Shown: piece by piece, positions 7,976 to 17,143 of the stretch
Position numbering within the stretch: position 1 is the first letter of the stretch
How the letters are laid out: each line of letters starts with the position of its first letter
Assembly (NCBI GenBank): GCA_000403475.2
Contig: KE159798.1
Span: forward strand, 10,960 to 74,959
Direction: 5' to 3'
From: Lachnospiraceae bacterium MD308
GTDB taxonomy: Bacteria; Bacillota; Clostridia; Lachnospirales; Lachnospiraceae
Length of the DNA: 64,000 nucleotides
Position numbers and translations under genes: made by a program
Notes under the pieces: model-generated
Seen by the model: the letters and a program-made list of their open reading frames with translations, nothing else
Told to the model about the DNA's origin: nothing
The model's database searches: none

Positions 7976-9438
7976 GACATTCCATAAAAAGTCAGATGAT
8001 CGCTATATTCGTCGGCCTGATCGGCTGCGTGCTGCTGGCGCTTCTTGTTATTAACATGAATTTTCTTGAACCATATTATATCAGTAATAAAAAGACGGAG
8101 TTCGTGAACATGTATGGCAGCCTACGAAATGCCATGGAAAGCGGCACGATAGAGCAGCAGGATGAAGCAGAAGAACTCTGGCATATGGCGGAGAAAAACA
8201 ATATGTCATATCTCATCGTGGATGAGGATAAGGCCAGGATGTTCACCAATGTGCATGATATGGATATGCTGCAGAAGCAGTTGGCGGGCTATCTGCTGAA
8301 TCAAGTGCAGAAGAAGAGCCGAATTCTGGACAGTACAGAAGAATATCAACTGACCCGCTCTAGAAGCCCGTGGAACAAGGAAGAATATATTGAGATGTGG
8401 GGGGAGTTCGCAGACGGAAGTATCTTTCTGATTCGAAGCCCTATTGAGAGCATTCGGGAGAGCGCTTCTATCTCTAACCGCTTTTTGATTATTATCGGCT
8501 GTTTTATGATTGTAATTTGTACCGTACTTATCTGGTATTTTTCTAAAAGACTTACCGATCCGATTCTTGAGCTTGCCGCGCTGTCAGAGCGCATGGCAAA
8601 TCTTGATTTTGAGGCGAAATATACCAGCGGCGGTAAGAATGAGATCGGGAACCTGGGGGACAATTTCAACCGGATGTCTGCGAAGCTTGAGAGCACCATA
8701 TCAGAGCTTAAAAGTGCTAACAACTGCCTGATGAAGGATATCGAACAAAAGGAAAAGTTAGAGCAGATGCGCAATGATTTCCTGGGAAATGTGTCTCATG
8801 AGCTGAAAACCCCTATCGCGCTTATCCAAGGGTACGCGGAAGGGCTTAAGGAAGGTGTAAACGATGATCCGGAAAGCCGGGAATTTTACTGTGATGTCAT
8901 TATGGACGAAGCATCCAAGATGAACCAGATGGTGAAAAATCTGCTGGCTCTGAACCAGTTGGAATTCGGTGATGAGGATATCCAGTTCGAGCGGTTTGAC
9001 CTGACAGCGGTGATTAGAGGAATCTTACAGAGCATGGAGATTTTAGCGCAGCAGGATGATATGCGCGTGATATTCAGACAGCAGGAGCCGGTATATGTGT
9101 GGGCGGACGAGTTCAAAGTGGAGCAGGTAGTAAGGAATTATGTCAGCAATGCGTTCCACCATGCGGGACTTGAGAAGGTGATCGAGGTCAGGATAAAGCG
9201 GCAGGATGACAAGGCAAGGATTACGGTGTTTAACACAGGGGCACCCATCCCGGAAAAAGATGTTGCGCATATATGGGATAAATTTTATAAGGTGGACAAG
9301 GCACACACGAGAGAGTACGGCGGGAACGGAATCGGGCTTTCCATTGTCAAAGCCATTATGGAATCCTTCCATCAGAAATACGGGGTCAATAATTATGAGA
9401 ACGGGGTGGAGTTCTGGTTTGAGCTGGATGTGAAATAA
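7972..9438 (+). CDS. Membrane sensor histidine kinase
   Basis: This 488-residue protein has one N-terminal membrane helix (residues 8-28), an extracellular sensor of about 130 residues, a second helix (about 168-188), and a HAMP linker (KRLTDPILELAALSERM). A HisKA domain carries the phospho-acceptor His276 (NVSHELKTPIALIQGYAEGL). The HATPase domain has the N-box NYVSNAFHHA, the G1-like FNTGAPIP, and the G2 motif YGGNGIGLSIV. It autophosphorylates and passes phosphate to the regulator at 7292. The sensor region has no recognisable PAS or Cache motif, so the signal is unknown. Confidence 0.95.
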   Translation: MRHSIKSQMIAIFVGLIGCVLLALLVINMNFLEPYYISNKKTEFVNMYGSLRNAMESGTIEQQDEAEELWHMAEKNNMSYLIVDEDKARMFTNVHDMDMLQKQLAGYLLNQVQKKSRILDSTEEYQLTRSRSPWNKEEYIEMWGEFADGSIFLIRSPIESIRESASISNRFLIIIGCFMIVICTVLIWYFSKRLTDPILELAALSERMANLDFEAKYTSGGKNEIGNLGDNFNRMSAKLESTISELKSANNCLMKDIEQKEKLEQMRNDFLGNVSHELKTPIALIQGYAEGLKEGVNDDPESREFYCDVIMDEASKMNQMVKNLLALNQLEFGDEDIQFERFDLTAVIRGILQSMEILAQQDDMRVIFRQQEPVYVWADEFKVEQVVRNYVSNAFHHAGLEKVIEVRIKRQDDKARITVFNTGAPIPEKDVAHIWDKFYKVDKAHTREYGGNGIGLSIVKAIMESFHQKYGVNNYENGVEFWFELDVK

Positions 9439-9483
9439 ATGGGGAAATTTGCATAGCATGGGATGTAAAACAGACCGGAATAT

Positions 9484-9534
9484 AAATCTGCCGTCCTGCA
9501 GTCGACAAATTCCTGCAGGGCGGCAGATTTTGTT
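9484..9534. terminator. Bidirectional intrinsic terminator
   Basis: An 18-base arm, AAATCTGCCGTCCTGCAG (9484-9501), pairs with 9513-9530 apart from one position, with an 11-nt loop. It lies between the convergent kinase and TRAP permease genes, with T-rich sequence on both sides. Confidence 0.8.
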
Positions 9535-9554
9535 ATTCGAGCGTAATCTGTTTG

Positions 9555-10826
9555 TCAGGACATAAAACCAGGTAAAAATGTTACAATCTGCGGGAAGCAT
9601 GCGCATAAGAGCATGGCGAACAGCAATGCCGCCGCAAATGGGATCATAGCCTTTGCCGTTTTCATAATGGGGACTTTAGCTGTTCCGCTGGCGACAAATA
9701 AAAGGCTGCCGACAGGTGGTGTGATGCCGCCGGTAGTAGTCATCATAACCATGACAACGCCGAATTGGATCGGGTCAATGCCGTAGGATTTTACAATCGG
9801 AATAAACAATGGTGTCATGATCGTGATCATAGCAGCATCGACAAGGAAGCATCCCATGATCAAAAGAACTAACAGCACAATCAGAATAATAACAGTTTTA
9901 TTGTCGGTCAGCCCAGTCATGAAATTGACCAAAAGCTGCGGCATTCTTCCAATCGTTAAAATCCAGGACAGCGCCTGGGATGTGGCGATAATGAACATAA
10001 CAGCGGAAGAGGTCAGGGCGCCGTTGTAGATAATCTTTGGAATGTCCTTAAGCTTCATGGATTTGCTGATTAATCCATACAGTATTCCGTAGACGAGGCC
10101 GACAGCACCCGCTTCGGTGGATGTAAATATACCGCTGAGAATACCTCCCATGATGATGAATGGCATCAGGAGGGCACCGAAGGAACCAATCAATGCATGA
10201 CCTCGTTCGCTCCAGTCAGCCTTTTCATGAATCGGATACTTTTTCTTTGAAGAGACTATATATGCGATAGTCATAAGGCAGATTGCCATCAAGATTCCCG
10301 GTACTATGCCGCCGAGGAACAATTTTCCCACCGAATCACCAGTGATAGAGGAATAGATAATAAAAGCAATCGATGGAGGGATGATCGGCCCCATTGTTGC
10401 AGCGCAGCAGGTTACCGCCGCACTGAATCCCGGATCATAGCCTTCTTCCTCCATTGCGGGAATCATCATTCCGCCTACAGAGGAAGCAGCGGCGACAGAT
10501 GAACCTGACATGCCGGCAAACAGTGCACTGGCAAGAATGGTTACGTGTGCGAGACTGCCCCGGATGTGTCCGATCAAAGCGGTAGAAAGTCTTACTAATG
10601 ATTTGGTAATACCTGCCTTGTTCATTAGTTCTCCTGCGATCATAAACAGCGGGACGGCAAGCATTGCGAAGCTCGCTGAACTGGTATACATTCTCTGGCA
10701 TACAACCATAGGAGGTATGTCCGCGCCGGAGATTAGATAAACAGCAGCCGCAATTCCTGTTGCGAATGTAATTGGAACTCCTAAAAAAATCAAAACAATA
10801 AATCCAATCAGCATAGCAAAAATCAT
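9555..10826 (-). CDS. dctM: TRAP transporter large permease, DctM type
   Basis: This 423-residue, highly hydrophobic protein carries about a dozen transmembrane segments and the DctM family features: N-terminal MIFAMLIGFIVLIFLGVPIT, GMSGSSVAAASSVGGMMIPAM, CCAATMGPIIPPSIAFIIY, and TTGGITPPVGSLLFV. It is the sodium-driven translocation subunit that imports an organic acid delivered by the periplasmic-type binding lipoprotein. It overlaps dctQ by four bases (ATGA) and is the last gene of the minus-strand cluster. Confidence 0.95.
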   Translation of the reverse strand: MIFAMLIGFIVLIFLGVPITFATGIAAAVYLISGADIPPMVVCQRMYTSSASFAMLAVPLFMIAGELMNKAGITKSLVRLSTALIGHIRGSLAHVTILASALFAGMSGSSVAAASSVGGMMIPAMEEEGYDPGFSAAVTCCAATMGPIIPPSIAFIIYSSITGDSVGKLFLGGIVPGILMAICLMTIAYIVSSKKKYPIHEKADWSERGHALIGSFGALLMPFIIMGGILSGIFTSTEAGAVGLVYGILYGLISKSMKLKDIPKIIYNGALTSSAVMFIIATSQALSWILTIGRMPQLLVNFMTGLTDNKTVIILIVLLVLLIMGCFLVDAAMITIMTPLFIPIVKSYGIDPIQFGVVMVMMTTTGGITPPVGSLLFVASGTAKVPIMKTAKAMIPFAAALLFAMLLCACFPQIVTFLPGFMS

Positions 10827-11338
10827 AGATCATAACCTCCTTTATCTTTAGGTTCTCCTGTATTTTCAGGGTTAAGGTTAATAGTAAAATCTTGAACAGC
10901 AACCCGAACAATGTTAATTGCCATAATAATACCTGAAATGGGGATGGCCATGTAAATATATCGAAAGCTCAGGTTCAGAGTTGAACTGAACTGTACTGCT
11001 GCTTCAAAGGATAACTGGCTTCCGTAGATGACCAGGAATACTGCGAAAGCAAGTTCAAGAAGATAGATACCCATCATCCACCATCTTAAAACCGGCATGG
11101 GAAGATGCAGCAGGATAATATCAATAGTGATATGCTTTCGTTCTGTCACACAGACGGCTGCGCCGAGAAAGATAGCAATATAAAACAGCAGATTACAAAG
11201 TTCCTGCGCCCATATAATAGAACTGCCAAGAACATAGCGGACAAAAACCTGGGTCATACAGATGGCAGTAAATCCTGCAGTTGTTGATATTAACAGCACA
11301 CGAATTATTTTGTCATAATATTCAAAGAATTTTTTCAT
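10823..11338 (-). CDS. dctQ: TRAP transporter small permease, DctQ type
   Basis: This 171-residue protein has four predicted transmembrane helices and the DctQ hallmark EL(C/W)NLLFYIAIFLGAAVCV with nearby RKHITIDII. It forms the membrane complex with DctM. It sits between dctP (32 bases upstream) and dctM (overlapping), the usual gene order, so the three make one transporter. Confidence 0.93.
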   Translation of the reverse strand: MKKFFEYYDKIIRVLLISTTAGFTAICMTQVFVRYVLGSSIIWAQELCNLLFYIAIFLGAAVCVTERKHITIDIILLHLPMPVLRWWMMGIYLLELAFAVFLVIYGSQLSFEAAVQFSSTLNLSFRYIYMAIPISGIIMAINIVRVAVQDFTINLNPENTGEPKDKGGYDL

Positions 11339-11370
11339 ATAATATCCCGCCTTTCGGTGAATCTAGAGGG

Positions 11371-12369
11371 TTAGTTTGCCATGTTGCGAATTTCTTCTAC
11401 AATAAATTCATCATATATACCATCTATGGATTTTTTAATTGCAGGCTCCGCCTTCTCAAAAAGTTTGTTCATCTCTTCGCTTGAAAGTGTGATTGTCTCA
11501 ACGCCTGCGTTAGCAAGCTGCTGCTTGAATTTCGGCAGGTTGTTTTGAAAAGTTTCTATCTGTTTTTGCCCTCCTTTATCAAATGCATCCAGAACAATTT
11601 CCTGCTCCTCGTCAGTTAATTGCTGAAAAGACTTTTCGCTCATGAAAAACCCGTCCAGGGTGTAGCTGTGACTGGTCTCGATACAGTACTTTGCAACTTC
11701 CTGAAGGTTGTTGCTTAATGTGCTTTCCAGTCCAATTTCAAATCCATTTACAACTCCTGTCTGCATACCTGTATAGATGTCCGAGAAAGCCAGAACTTGC
11801 GGGCTGGCGTCTAGTGCGTCAAACAGATCGATAAGACCTTTTACGTCGGCAAGGCGCATAGTCAGTTTAGAGAAATCTTCGGCTGTGCGTATTTCTTTTG
11901 TTGTATATACATTCCGCGGCCCCATATCCAGCCAGCAAAGCATTCGTATACCTTTTTCATCAAGCAGCTTTTTTTGAATATCTTTGCTGTATTTGCTGTC
12001 CCACAGTTTTTGAGCCTGCTGTGAACTGGATATGGTAAAGGGTATGTCATAGAGAACAAATCCAGGTTCAAAGTTTTCAAGGCCGGCCAGACTTGTATAA
12101 CCGATATCTATGATGCCAAGCATCGCACTCTCGATATAATCGCGCTGAGTGCCTAATTGTCCGGATGGATAGACTTCGATTTTCACTGAACCGTTCGTGC
12201 GTTTGTATACATCATCTGCGATTTCTTCGGCAATCTTAGCGCTGCCATTGTCCGGTGCAACTTCCAGTCCGAATCTGAGAATTTTAGTTTTATTTTCTCT
12301 GCCGGCGCAGCCGGTGAGCCCCGCAAGAAAGCAAATAATCAGAATGGTGGATATCAATTGTTTTTTCAT
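11371..12369 (-). CDS. dctP: TRAP transporter substrate-binding lipoprotein, DctP type
   Basis: This 332-residue protein starts with a lipoprotein signal ending in a lipobox (LAGLTGC, Cys21), so it is anchored outside the membrane. The mature part has the DctP pattern: LRFGLEVAPDNGSAKIAEEI, a YPSGQLGTQRDYIES segment, and GPRNVYTTKEIRTAEDF, with the Arg that usually binds the substrate carboxylate. It captures a carboxylated solute for DctQM. The clustered DapA-like enzyme and 2-hydroxyacid dehydrogenase suggest a sugar acid, keto acid or hydroxy acid. The exact ligand cannot be read from sequence. Confidence 0.93.
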   Translation of the reverse strand: MKKQLISTILIICFLAGLTGCAGRENKTKILRFGLEVAPDNGSAKIAEEIADDVYKRTNGSVKIEVYPSGQLGTQRDYIESAMLGIIDIGYTSLAGLENFEPGFVLYDIPFTISSSQQAQKLWDSKYSKDIQKKLLDEKGIRMLCWLDMGPRNVYTTKEIRTAEDFSKLTMRLADVKGLIDLFDALDASPQVLAFSDIYTGMQTGVVNGFEIGLESTLSNNLQEVAKYCIETSHSYTLDGFFMSEKSFQQLTDEEQEIVLDAFDKGGQKQIETFQNNLPKFKQQLANAGVETITLSSEEMNKLFEKAEPAIKKSIDGIYDEFIVEEIRNMAN

Positions 12370-12398
12370 CGCGCATCCTCCTTAGTAATAGAAAAACC

Positions 12399-12436
12399 GG
12401 CATCTATGTGACCAGATAACGTATCACACAGATGCC
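12399..12436 (-). promoter_or_regulatory. Stem-loop upstream of dctP
   Basis: GGCATCTATGTG (12399-12410) pairs with 12425-12436 at 11 of 12 positions, with a 14-nt loop. On the minus strand the stem is followed by GGTTTTTC and then the dctP ribosome binding site. It could be a weak terminator or attenuator reducing readthrough from the dapA side, or an mRNA-stability element for the abundant binding protein. It lies just inside the cluster next to the IS1380 insertion. Confidence 0.5.
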
Positions 12437-12463
12437 ATTGGGAAAATGTTGTAGTTATCTTAT

Positions 12464-14120
12464 CCTGAATTATTCACAGTACAACAGCATCAGCCGTTGA
12501 AATCCGCGTAGTTACTGTATTTTAATTGAATATTGCGTTTCACCTATTTAGTGAATAGAAAAAGACCTCTATCTGTGGTAAAATTTAGGTGTCGAATCCA
12601 AACAAATACCTCAGAAAGAAGGTCTCTCTATGGATATTTTAAACACTGTAAGCTTAGAAAGCAATAGCCAAATTAAAATTAATTTTGACGGAGGCGATTT
12701 ATCCTCCGATGCAGGACTTCTCCTGTTTAAAGAGTTCCTGTTTAAGATTGGCGCCGTTAAGCTCATCAATCGTATGTTCAAAACCAATGATACTGCATGG
12801 TTCCGTATCCATAAGGATGATGCGAATCTGATGCAGGTAATCTATCAGATTGCCAGCGCATACTTTGAGGATGACTGTGCAGATGAGCTGACAAATGAGC
12901 CAGTCATGACAGCTGTTTTAGACAAGGATGCCCTGGCATCCCAGCCTACCTTGTCACGCTTTTATAACCGCATGGATGAAGATACACTCAACCAGCTAAG
13001 CCAGATTACACGTGAACTCCGTAAAGTCATCTATTCCATAAAGAGACCGGAATTCATGCTTTTTGATATTGACTCCACACTTCTTGATACCTATGGGAAT
13101 CAGGAAGGAGAAGGTTTCAACTATCATTATCAGGCACATGGTTATCATCCTCTGTTGTGTTACGATGGATTAACCGGTGATCTTCTAAAAGCGGAGCTTC
13201 GCGACGGTACCATGTATTGCAGCAAGGAAGCAGACATTTTTATGAAATCTCTTCTGGATGAATTCATCTGTGATTTTCCAGATATGCCGCTTTACCTTCG
13301 TGGTGACAGTGGTTTTGCAGCCCCCGATTTGTATGAAGTTCTTGAAGATAAGAACTGTAAATACGCCATCCGACTGAAAGAGAATGCAAAGCTTCGCGAA
13401 TTAGCTGAAGATAAAAGCCAGGCATTGTACCGCGCGACAAAATTCAACCAGGTGGATTACGCCGTCGAGTATGGAGAGTTTATGTATCAGGCGGGCTCAT
13501 GGAGCCATCCGCGCAGAGTTGTTTTTAAAATCGAAAAGCCTTATGGGCAAATGATTCATCTATATACCTTTATTGTCACAACGATGGAAATGGAACCCTA
13601 CCAGGTACTTCAGTTCTATTGCGGCAGAGGCAAGATGGAAAATTTCATCAAAGAAGGCAAGAGTGGTTTTGACTTTGCTTCTGTAAGCAGTTCCTACAAG
13701 CTGGTAAATGCGAACCGCCTTTTGGTTCATACATTAGCTTATAATCTATTCAATTGGTTTAGGCGATTGGCACTTGCTGTCAGTATGAGAAAACAGCGTA
13801 TAGATACCATTCGTTTAAAATTGCTGAAAATTGCCGCAAGAGTGGTAAAATCAGCACGATACAAATATTTCAAGCTGTGTAGCAGTTGTCCCTACAAGAA
13901 AGAATTTTACGAGACACTGGAAAATATCCATAATCTGCAGCCACAGTTGGAATGACAACTTTTAACGAACCTTGACAATCACAATAAGCTTTTAAACCTA
14001 TCACAGGAGAAGTCTGCCCATTTATAGGCTATCTTCTGGCAAGGTGAGGTATTGAGTAGTGGTTGTAACGGCAACTACGGCAGATTTTATGCACGCATAT
14101 ACTGCCGTGAATAATTCAGG
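12464..14120 (+). mobile_element. IS1380-family insertion sequence, complete
   Basis: The 1657-bp element is bounded by short terminal inverted repeats (CCTGAATTATTCACAG at 12464, complement CCTGAATTATTCACGG from 14120). It is flanked by a perfect 5-bp target duplication CTTAT (12459-12463 and 14121-14125). Its left 95 bases are identical to the inverted copy at 1-95. It carries an intact transposase. It lies between dctP and the DapA-family gene of the same strand, only 12 bases past the latter's stop codon, and so separates a catabolic cluster. Confidence 0.95.
12630..13955 (+). CDS. IS1380-family transposase
   Basis: This 441-residue DDE transposase (DDE_Tnp_1 fold) has an N-terminal region opening MDILNTVSLESNSQIKINFD and FDGGDLSSDAGLLL, typical of IS1380. 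The catalytic carboxylates are visible in MLFDIDSTLLDTYG, in YLRGDSGFAAP, and in the CGRGKMENFIKEGK segment. There are no stops or frameshifts, so this copy is probably active. It starts at ATG 12630 behind AGAAGG, within the element and in the plus orientation. Confidence 0.95.
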   Translation: MDILNTVSLESNSQIKINFDGGDLSSDAGLLLFKEFLFKIGAVKLINRMFKTNDTAWFRIHKDDANLMQVIYQIASAYFEDDCADELTNEPVMTAVLDKDALASQPTLSRFYNRMDEDTLNQLSQITRELRKVIYSIKRPEFMLFDIDSTLLDTYGNQEGEGFNYHYQAHGYHPLLCYDGLTGDLLKAELRDGTMYCSKEADIFMKSLLDEFICDFPDMPLYLRGDSGFAAPDLYEVLEDKNCKYAIRLKENAKLRELAEDKSQALYRATKFNQVDYAVEYGEFMYQAGSWSHPRRVVFKIEKPYGQMIHLYTFIVTTMEMEPYQVLQFYCGRGKMENFIKEGKSGFDFASVSSSYKLVNANRLLVHTLAYNLFNWFRRLALAVSMRKQRIDTIRLKLLKIAARVVKSARYKYFKLCSSCPYKKEFYETLENIHNLQPQLE

Positions 14121-14132
14121 CTTATAAATGTT

Positions 14133-15026
14133 TTACAATAGATTTTTTTCAGAGAGAACTTTTTCAATCAATCTGCGGGTTGCTTCTGTCGGTTCTTCTG
14201 GGATAGGGGTACAAGCATATCCGCCGTTTAAGCCCAGACGGCGCATTGCGTATTTGATTGGACCCGGATTTGCTTCTTTGAACAAAGCCTGGAATACCGG
14301 TAAGTAATCTTTTAGCATGTCATGAGCTTCGTTTGTATTTCCGGATGCAGTCAGTTCATATAATTTCACCCAGATTTGAGGCAGAACATTGGTTGTGGCA
14401 ATGATTCCTCCTACAGCACCGGCAGCAATTACACTGACGGCAAGAAATTCCTCGCCGCTGAGTATGGAGATGCGTTCTCCTACTCTTTTTATCAGTTCAA
14501 TATTTTGTCCGAGGTTAGGAGAACATTCTTTGATGCCGATTACATGCTTTGTTGTGTCTACAATTTTCTCTACTGTCTCCGGCAGCATATTTACTGCGGT
14601 GCGGTAAGGGATATTGTAGAGTACGATTGGGATATCCACGATTTGATCGATTCGCTGGAAATAATCGACAATGCCTTCCTGTGAGGGGCTTAAGTAATAC
14701 GGTGTCAGTACCAGCAACGCGTCTGCCCCACATTCCTGAAAAGTTCTGCATGCTGCTGCACATTCACCAAAGCCTGGTTCTAAGACACCCGCGATTACCG
14801 GCACACGTTTTGCAGCAGCCTCTATTGCAACCTCAACTGCACGCTTTCTCTGGGCAGCAGTTAGAGCCGCGTACTCACCGGTTCCTCCCATCATGACAAT
14901 TCCGCGAATTCCGTTTTCAATCTGGAAATCTACATGTGCGCGTAATTTTTCTTCATCTAATTCATAATTTTTTGTAAGTGGTGTAACTAATGCAGAAAGA
15001 ATACCTTCTAATTTTTTTAAACTCAT
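14133..15026 (-). CDS. DapA / N-acetylneuraminate lyase superfamily enzyme
   Basis: This 297-residue class I aldolase-fold protein carries the superfamily residues: the GGTGEYAALT phosphate/carboxylate loop, the catalytic Tyr in LYNIPYRTAV, and the Schiff-base Lys in GIKECSPN. Members condense or cleave pyruvate adducts. A dihydrodipicolinate synthase is possible. However, the position beside a TRAP importer, a 2-hydroxyacid dehydrogenase and a LysR regulator suggests a catabolic lyase releasing pyruvate or a 2-oxo acid. ATG 15026 is chosen because GGAGG precedes it. Its 3' end is now 12 bases from an IS1380 insertion that cuts it off from dctPQM. Confidence 0.88.
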   Translation of the reverse strand: MSLKKLEGILSALVTPLTKNYELDEEKLRAHVDFQIENGIRGIVMMGGTGEYAALTAAQRKRAVEVAIEAAAKRVPVIAGVLEPGFGECAAACRTFQECGADALLVLTPYYLSPSQEGIVDYFQRIDQIVDIPIVLYNIPYRTAVNMLPETVEKIVDTTKHVIGIKECSPNLGQNIELIKRVGERISILSGEEFLAVSVIAAGAVGGIIATTNVLPQIWVKLYELTASGNTNEAHDMLKDYLPVFQALFKEANPGPIKYAMRRLGLNGGYACTPIPEEPTEATRRLIEKVLSEKNLL

Positions 15027-15062
15027 TCCGTCCTCCAATTCTTCTTTCGACTGCTGGAAAGA

Positions 15063-16046
15063 TTATAGATTTAATTGCTTTTTGTTTACGATGTTCAAGG
15101 CATATCTGCCTTCCTGACAGATAGCTTCGGCAATTGATTCCGCTCCAAGTTTTGCCTGGTTTTCCATAAGCGTCTTGTGGGTTCCTGCCACATGGGCGCT
15201 TAGAATGATGTTTTCCAGCTGAAACAGCGGATTATCCGCCGGTGTGGGTTCTTGCTCAAATACATCCAGCGCGGCGCCGGCTATCTTTTTATCTGCAAGT
15301 GCGTGATATAGGGCGTCCTCATCAACACATGCTCCGCGTCCGACATTGATTAAAAATGCGGTGTTTTTCATCTTATCAAACTGAGAATGAGAGAACATTT
15401 TGCGTGTTGATTCTGTAAGCGGCATATGTACGCTGACAAAATCTGCAAGAGCAAGGCCCTGCTCCAGCGTCTCTACTTTTTTCAGTCCTGCTTTCTCCAT
15501 CTTTTCAGCAGAAACATATGGATCATAGCCATATACGTTCATATCGAGTCCGAGTGCCTTTTTTGCAACCTGCTGTCCGATATTTCCTGTACCGGCAATT
15601 AAAAGGCTGCTTCCTGATACTTGTACACTGTTAAAGGACGGTTGGTTAAAAGATTTCCACTGGCCGGCGCGAGTTGACATGTCGTCGAACCTCAGATCTC
15701 TTGCAAGAGCCATGACAAATGCTATTGTATGCTCTGCGACTGCCAGCGCTCCGAGAGACAGGTTTGCAACCATTACTTGGTTTCTTGTGGCTGCCTCGAC
15801 GTCTATATTGTCCACTCCGATACCATTTTCAACGACAATCTTTAAACTTGGGCAGCTATCGAAGATTTTTGCGGTTATTTTTTCGATGCGGACGAACATT
15901 CCAATTACTTTGTTATCGTTGATAAGCCGGATCAGGGAATCTTCGGCAGGGTCCTGTGCAATGATCACCTGAAATCCCAGTTCTTCCAGAGTCTCCTTTG
16001 CCTTCGGGTGAAGTGTGGGATTGGTAATCAGTACAGTTTTGCTCAT
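15063..16046 (-). CDS. D-isomer-specific 2-hydroxyacid dehydrogenase
   Basis: This 327-residue NAD(P)-dependent dehydrogenase is of the SerA/glyoxylate reductase type. The Rossmann glycine motif is LIAGTGNIGQQVAKKA, followed by the Asp at the end of the next strand (YGYDPY). The catalytic Arg is in INVGRGACVDEDAL, the Glu in DVFEQEPTP, and the His in ILSAHVAGTH. There is no C-terminal ACT domain, so it is not a classic regulated PGDH. It likely interconverts a 2-oxo acid and a 2-hydroxy acid in the pathway served by the TRAP transporter. It is the first gene of the minus-strand cluster, 36 bases before the DapA-like gene, and diverges from the LysR gene. Confidence 0.9.
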   Translation of the reverse strand: MSKTVLITNPTLHPKAKETLEELGFQVIIAQDPAEDSLIRLINDNKVIGMFVRIEKITAKIFDSCPSLKIVVENGIGVDNIDVEAATRNQVMVANLSLGALAVAEHTIAFVMALARDLRFDDMSTRAGQWKSFNQPSFNSVQVSGSSLLIAGTGNIGQQVAKKALGLDMNVYGYDPYVSAEKMEKAGLKKVETLEQGLALADFVSVHMPLTESTRKMFSHSQFDKMKNTAFLINVGRGACVDEDALYHALADKKIAGAALDVFEQEPTPADNPLFQLENIILSAHVAGTHKTLMENQAKLGAESIAEAICQEGRYALNIVNKKQLNL

Positions 16047-16189
16047 AATGAATTACCTCCTTTGTTATGTTTTGTGAAACAAGGCGCGTCTTATTTGTTA
16101 CATACATAATATCATAAGCTTGACATGAAATAAATCTCATTATAATATTGATATAAATGAAAAAAATTCACTAAAGAAAGGAGTAAACA
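16047..16189. promoter_or_regulatory. Divergent control region between the dehydrogenase and LysR genes
   Basis: These 143 bases separate a LysR regulator from the catabolic cluster on the other strand. That is the standard arrangement in which a LysR protein binds the shared spacer, represses itself and activates the divergent operon when the substrate is present. AT-rich blocks are present (TTATAATATTGATATAAATG at 16139-16158), but I could not fix a single -35/-10 pair. Confidence 0.5.
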
Positions 16190-17068
16190 ATGTCACTCTC
16201 ATCCTATAATTTATTATGTGTAATTGCAGAAAAAGGCAGTCTGGCAAATGCCGCTAAATATCTTCATATCAGTCCTTCGGCAGCCAGTCATGCAGTGAAT
16301 GCATTAGAAAGAGAACTTTCCGTAACTTTGCTAAAGCGTGACAGGAACGGGGCTTCCCTGACTGTTAACGGAGAAATGCTGCTTCCTTATATCCGGAGTG
16401 TTGTGCAGGCGGATAATCTGCTGGCTGAAGAAGCTGCGCGGATTAGCGGATTAGAAAAAGGGATTGTCAGAATAGGAGTGTTTGAAAGCATATTAAGACA
16501 TTGGATGCCCGATATTTTGAAGATATATTCAAAGGAACATCCGAATATCTATGTACAGATTCATCAGGCAGGTTACTCAGAAGTAGAACAGATGCTGGCG
16601 GTTGGCACACTGGATTTAGGCTTCGTATCTCTTCCGACTCAGGAATGCTTTTCAACCGTTACATTGACTCACGACCGGCTTCTTTGTATTACGCCTCCGG
16701 ATTTTCAGCCTGAAAAAGAGGGCGTTATGACACCGGATGATATTCGTCGGAGTAAATTAATCATTTCAAAGAGAGGATATGACCGGGGAATGGAAACATA
16801 CATCAAATCCAATCATCTGGATATAAACCTCTGGCATGATATCGATCTGGACAGTGCGGCAATTACGCTGGTTGAATGTGGGCTTGGTGTAAGCATTCTT
16901 CCCAAACTGGTACTTGACGTTCATCCGGGAAATTATAAGGCATATCCGTTGAAAAGCAATCCTTACCGCACAATTGCACTCGCCACGAATCGGCAGCAGC
17001 CGGAGTCACACGCATCGGCAAAACTTCTTGGTACAATTGTGGATTATATTGAAAAAATTTCATCTTAA
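16190..17068 (+). CDS. LysR-family transcriptional regulator
   Basis: This 292-residue protein has an N-terminal winged helix-turn-helix (residues 1-60; GSLANAAKYLHISPSAASHA…NALERELSVTLLKRDRNGA). A periplasmic-binding-like effector domain follows from about residue 90 (GIVRIGVFESILRHWMPDIL). It diverges from the dehydrogenase-DapA-TRAP cluster and is its likely regulator. The co-inducer is probably a pathway intermediate, but this is inference from gene arrangement only. Confidence 0.92.
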   Translation: MSLSSYNLLCVIAEKGSLANAAKYLHISPSAASHAVNALERELSVTLLKRDRNGASLTVNGEMLLPYIRSVVQADNLLAEEAARISGLEKGIVRIGVFESILRHWMPDILKIYSKEHPNIYVQIHQAGYSEVEQMLAVGTLDLGFVSLPTQECFSTVTLTHDRLLCITPPDFQPEKEGVMTPDDIRRSKLIISKRGYDRGMETYIKSNHLDINLWHDIDLDSAAITLVECGLGVSILPKLVLDVHPGNYKAYPLKSNPYRTIALATNRQQPESHASAKLLGTIVDYIEKISS

Positions 17069-17143
17069 TATTCAGAATAGGGTTGAGTTTTCCTCTGAAT
17101 TAGATGTAAAATAATATATATTTACGGAAGGAAAGAGAAAAGA

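Noticed and set aside
1-14125. Composite transposon bounded by the two IS1380 copies
   Set aside because: Copy 2 is flanked by its own perfect CTTAT duplication, which indicates an independent insertion; the outer end of copy 1 cannot be seen.
14133-15026. Calling the DapA-family gene dihydrodipicolinate synthase
   Set aside because: The residues visible are shared by the whole superfamily and the context is catabolic transport, so a specific dapA call is not supported.
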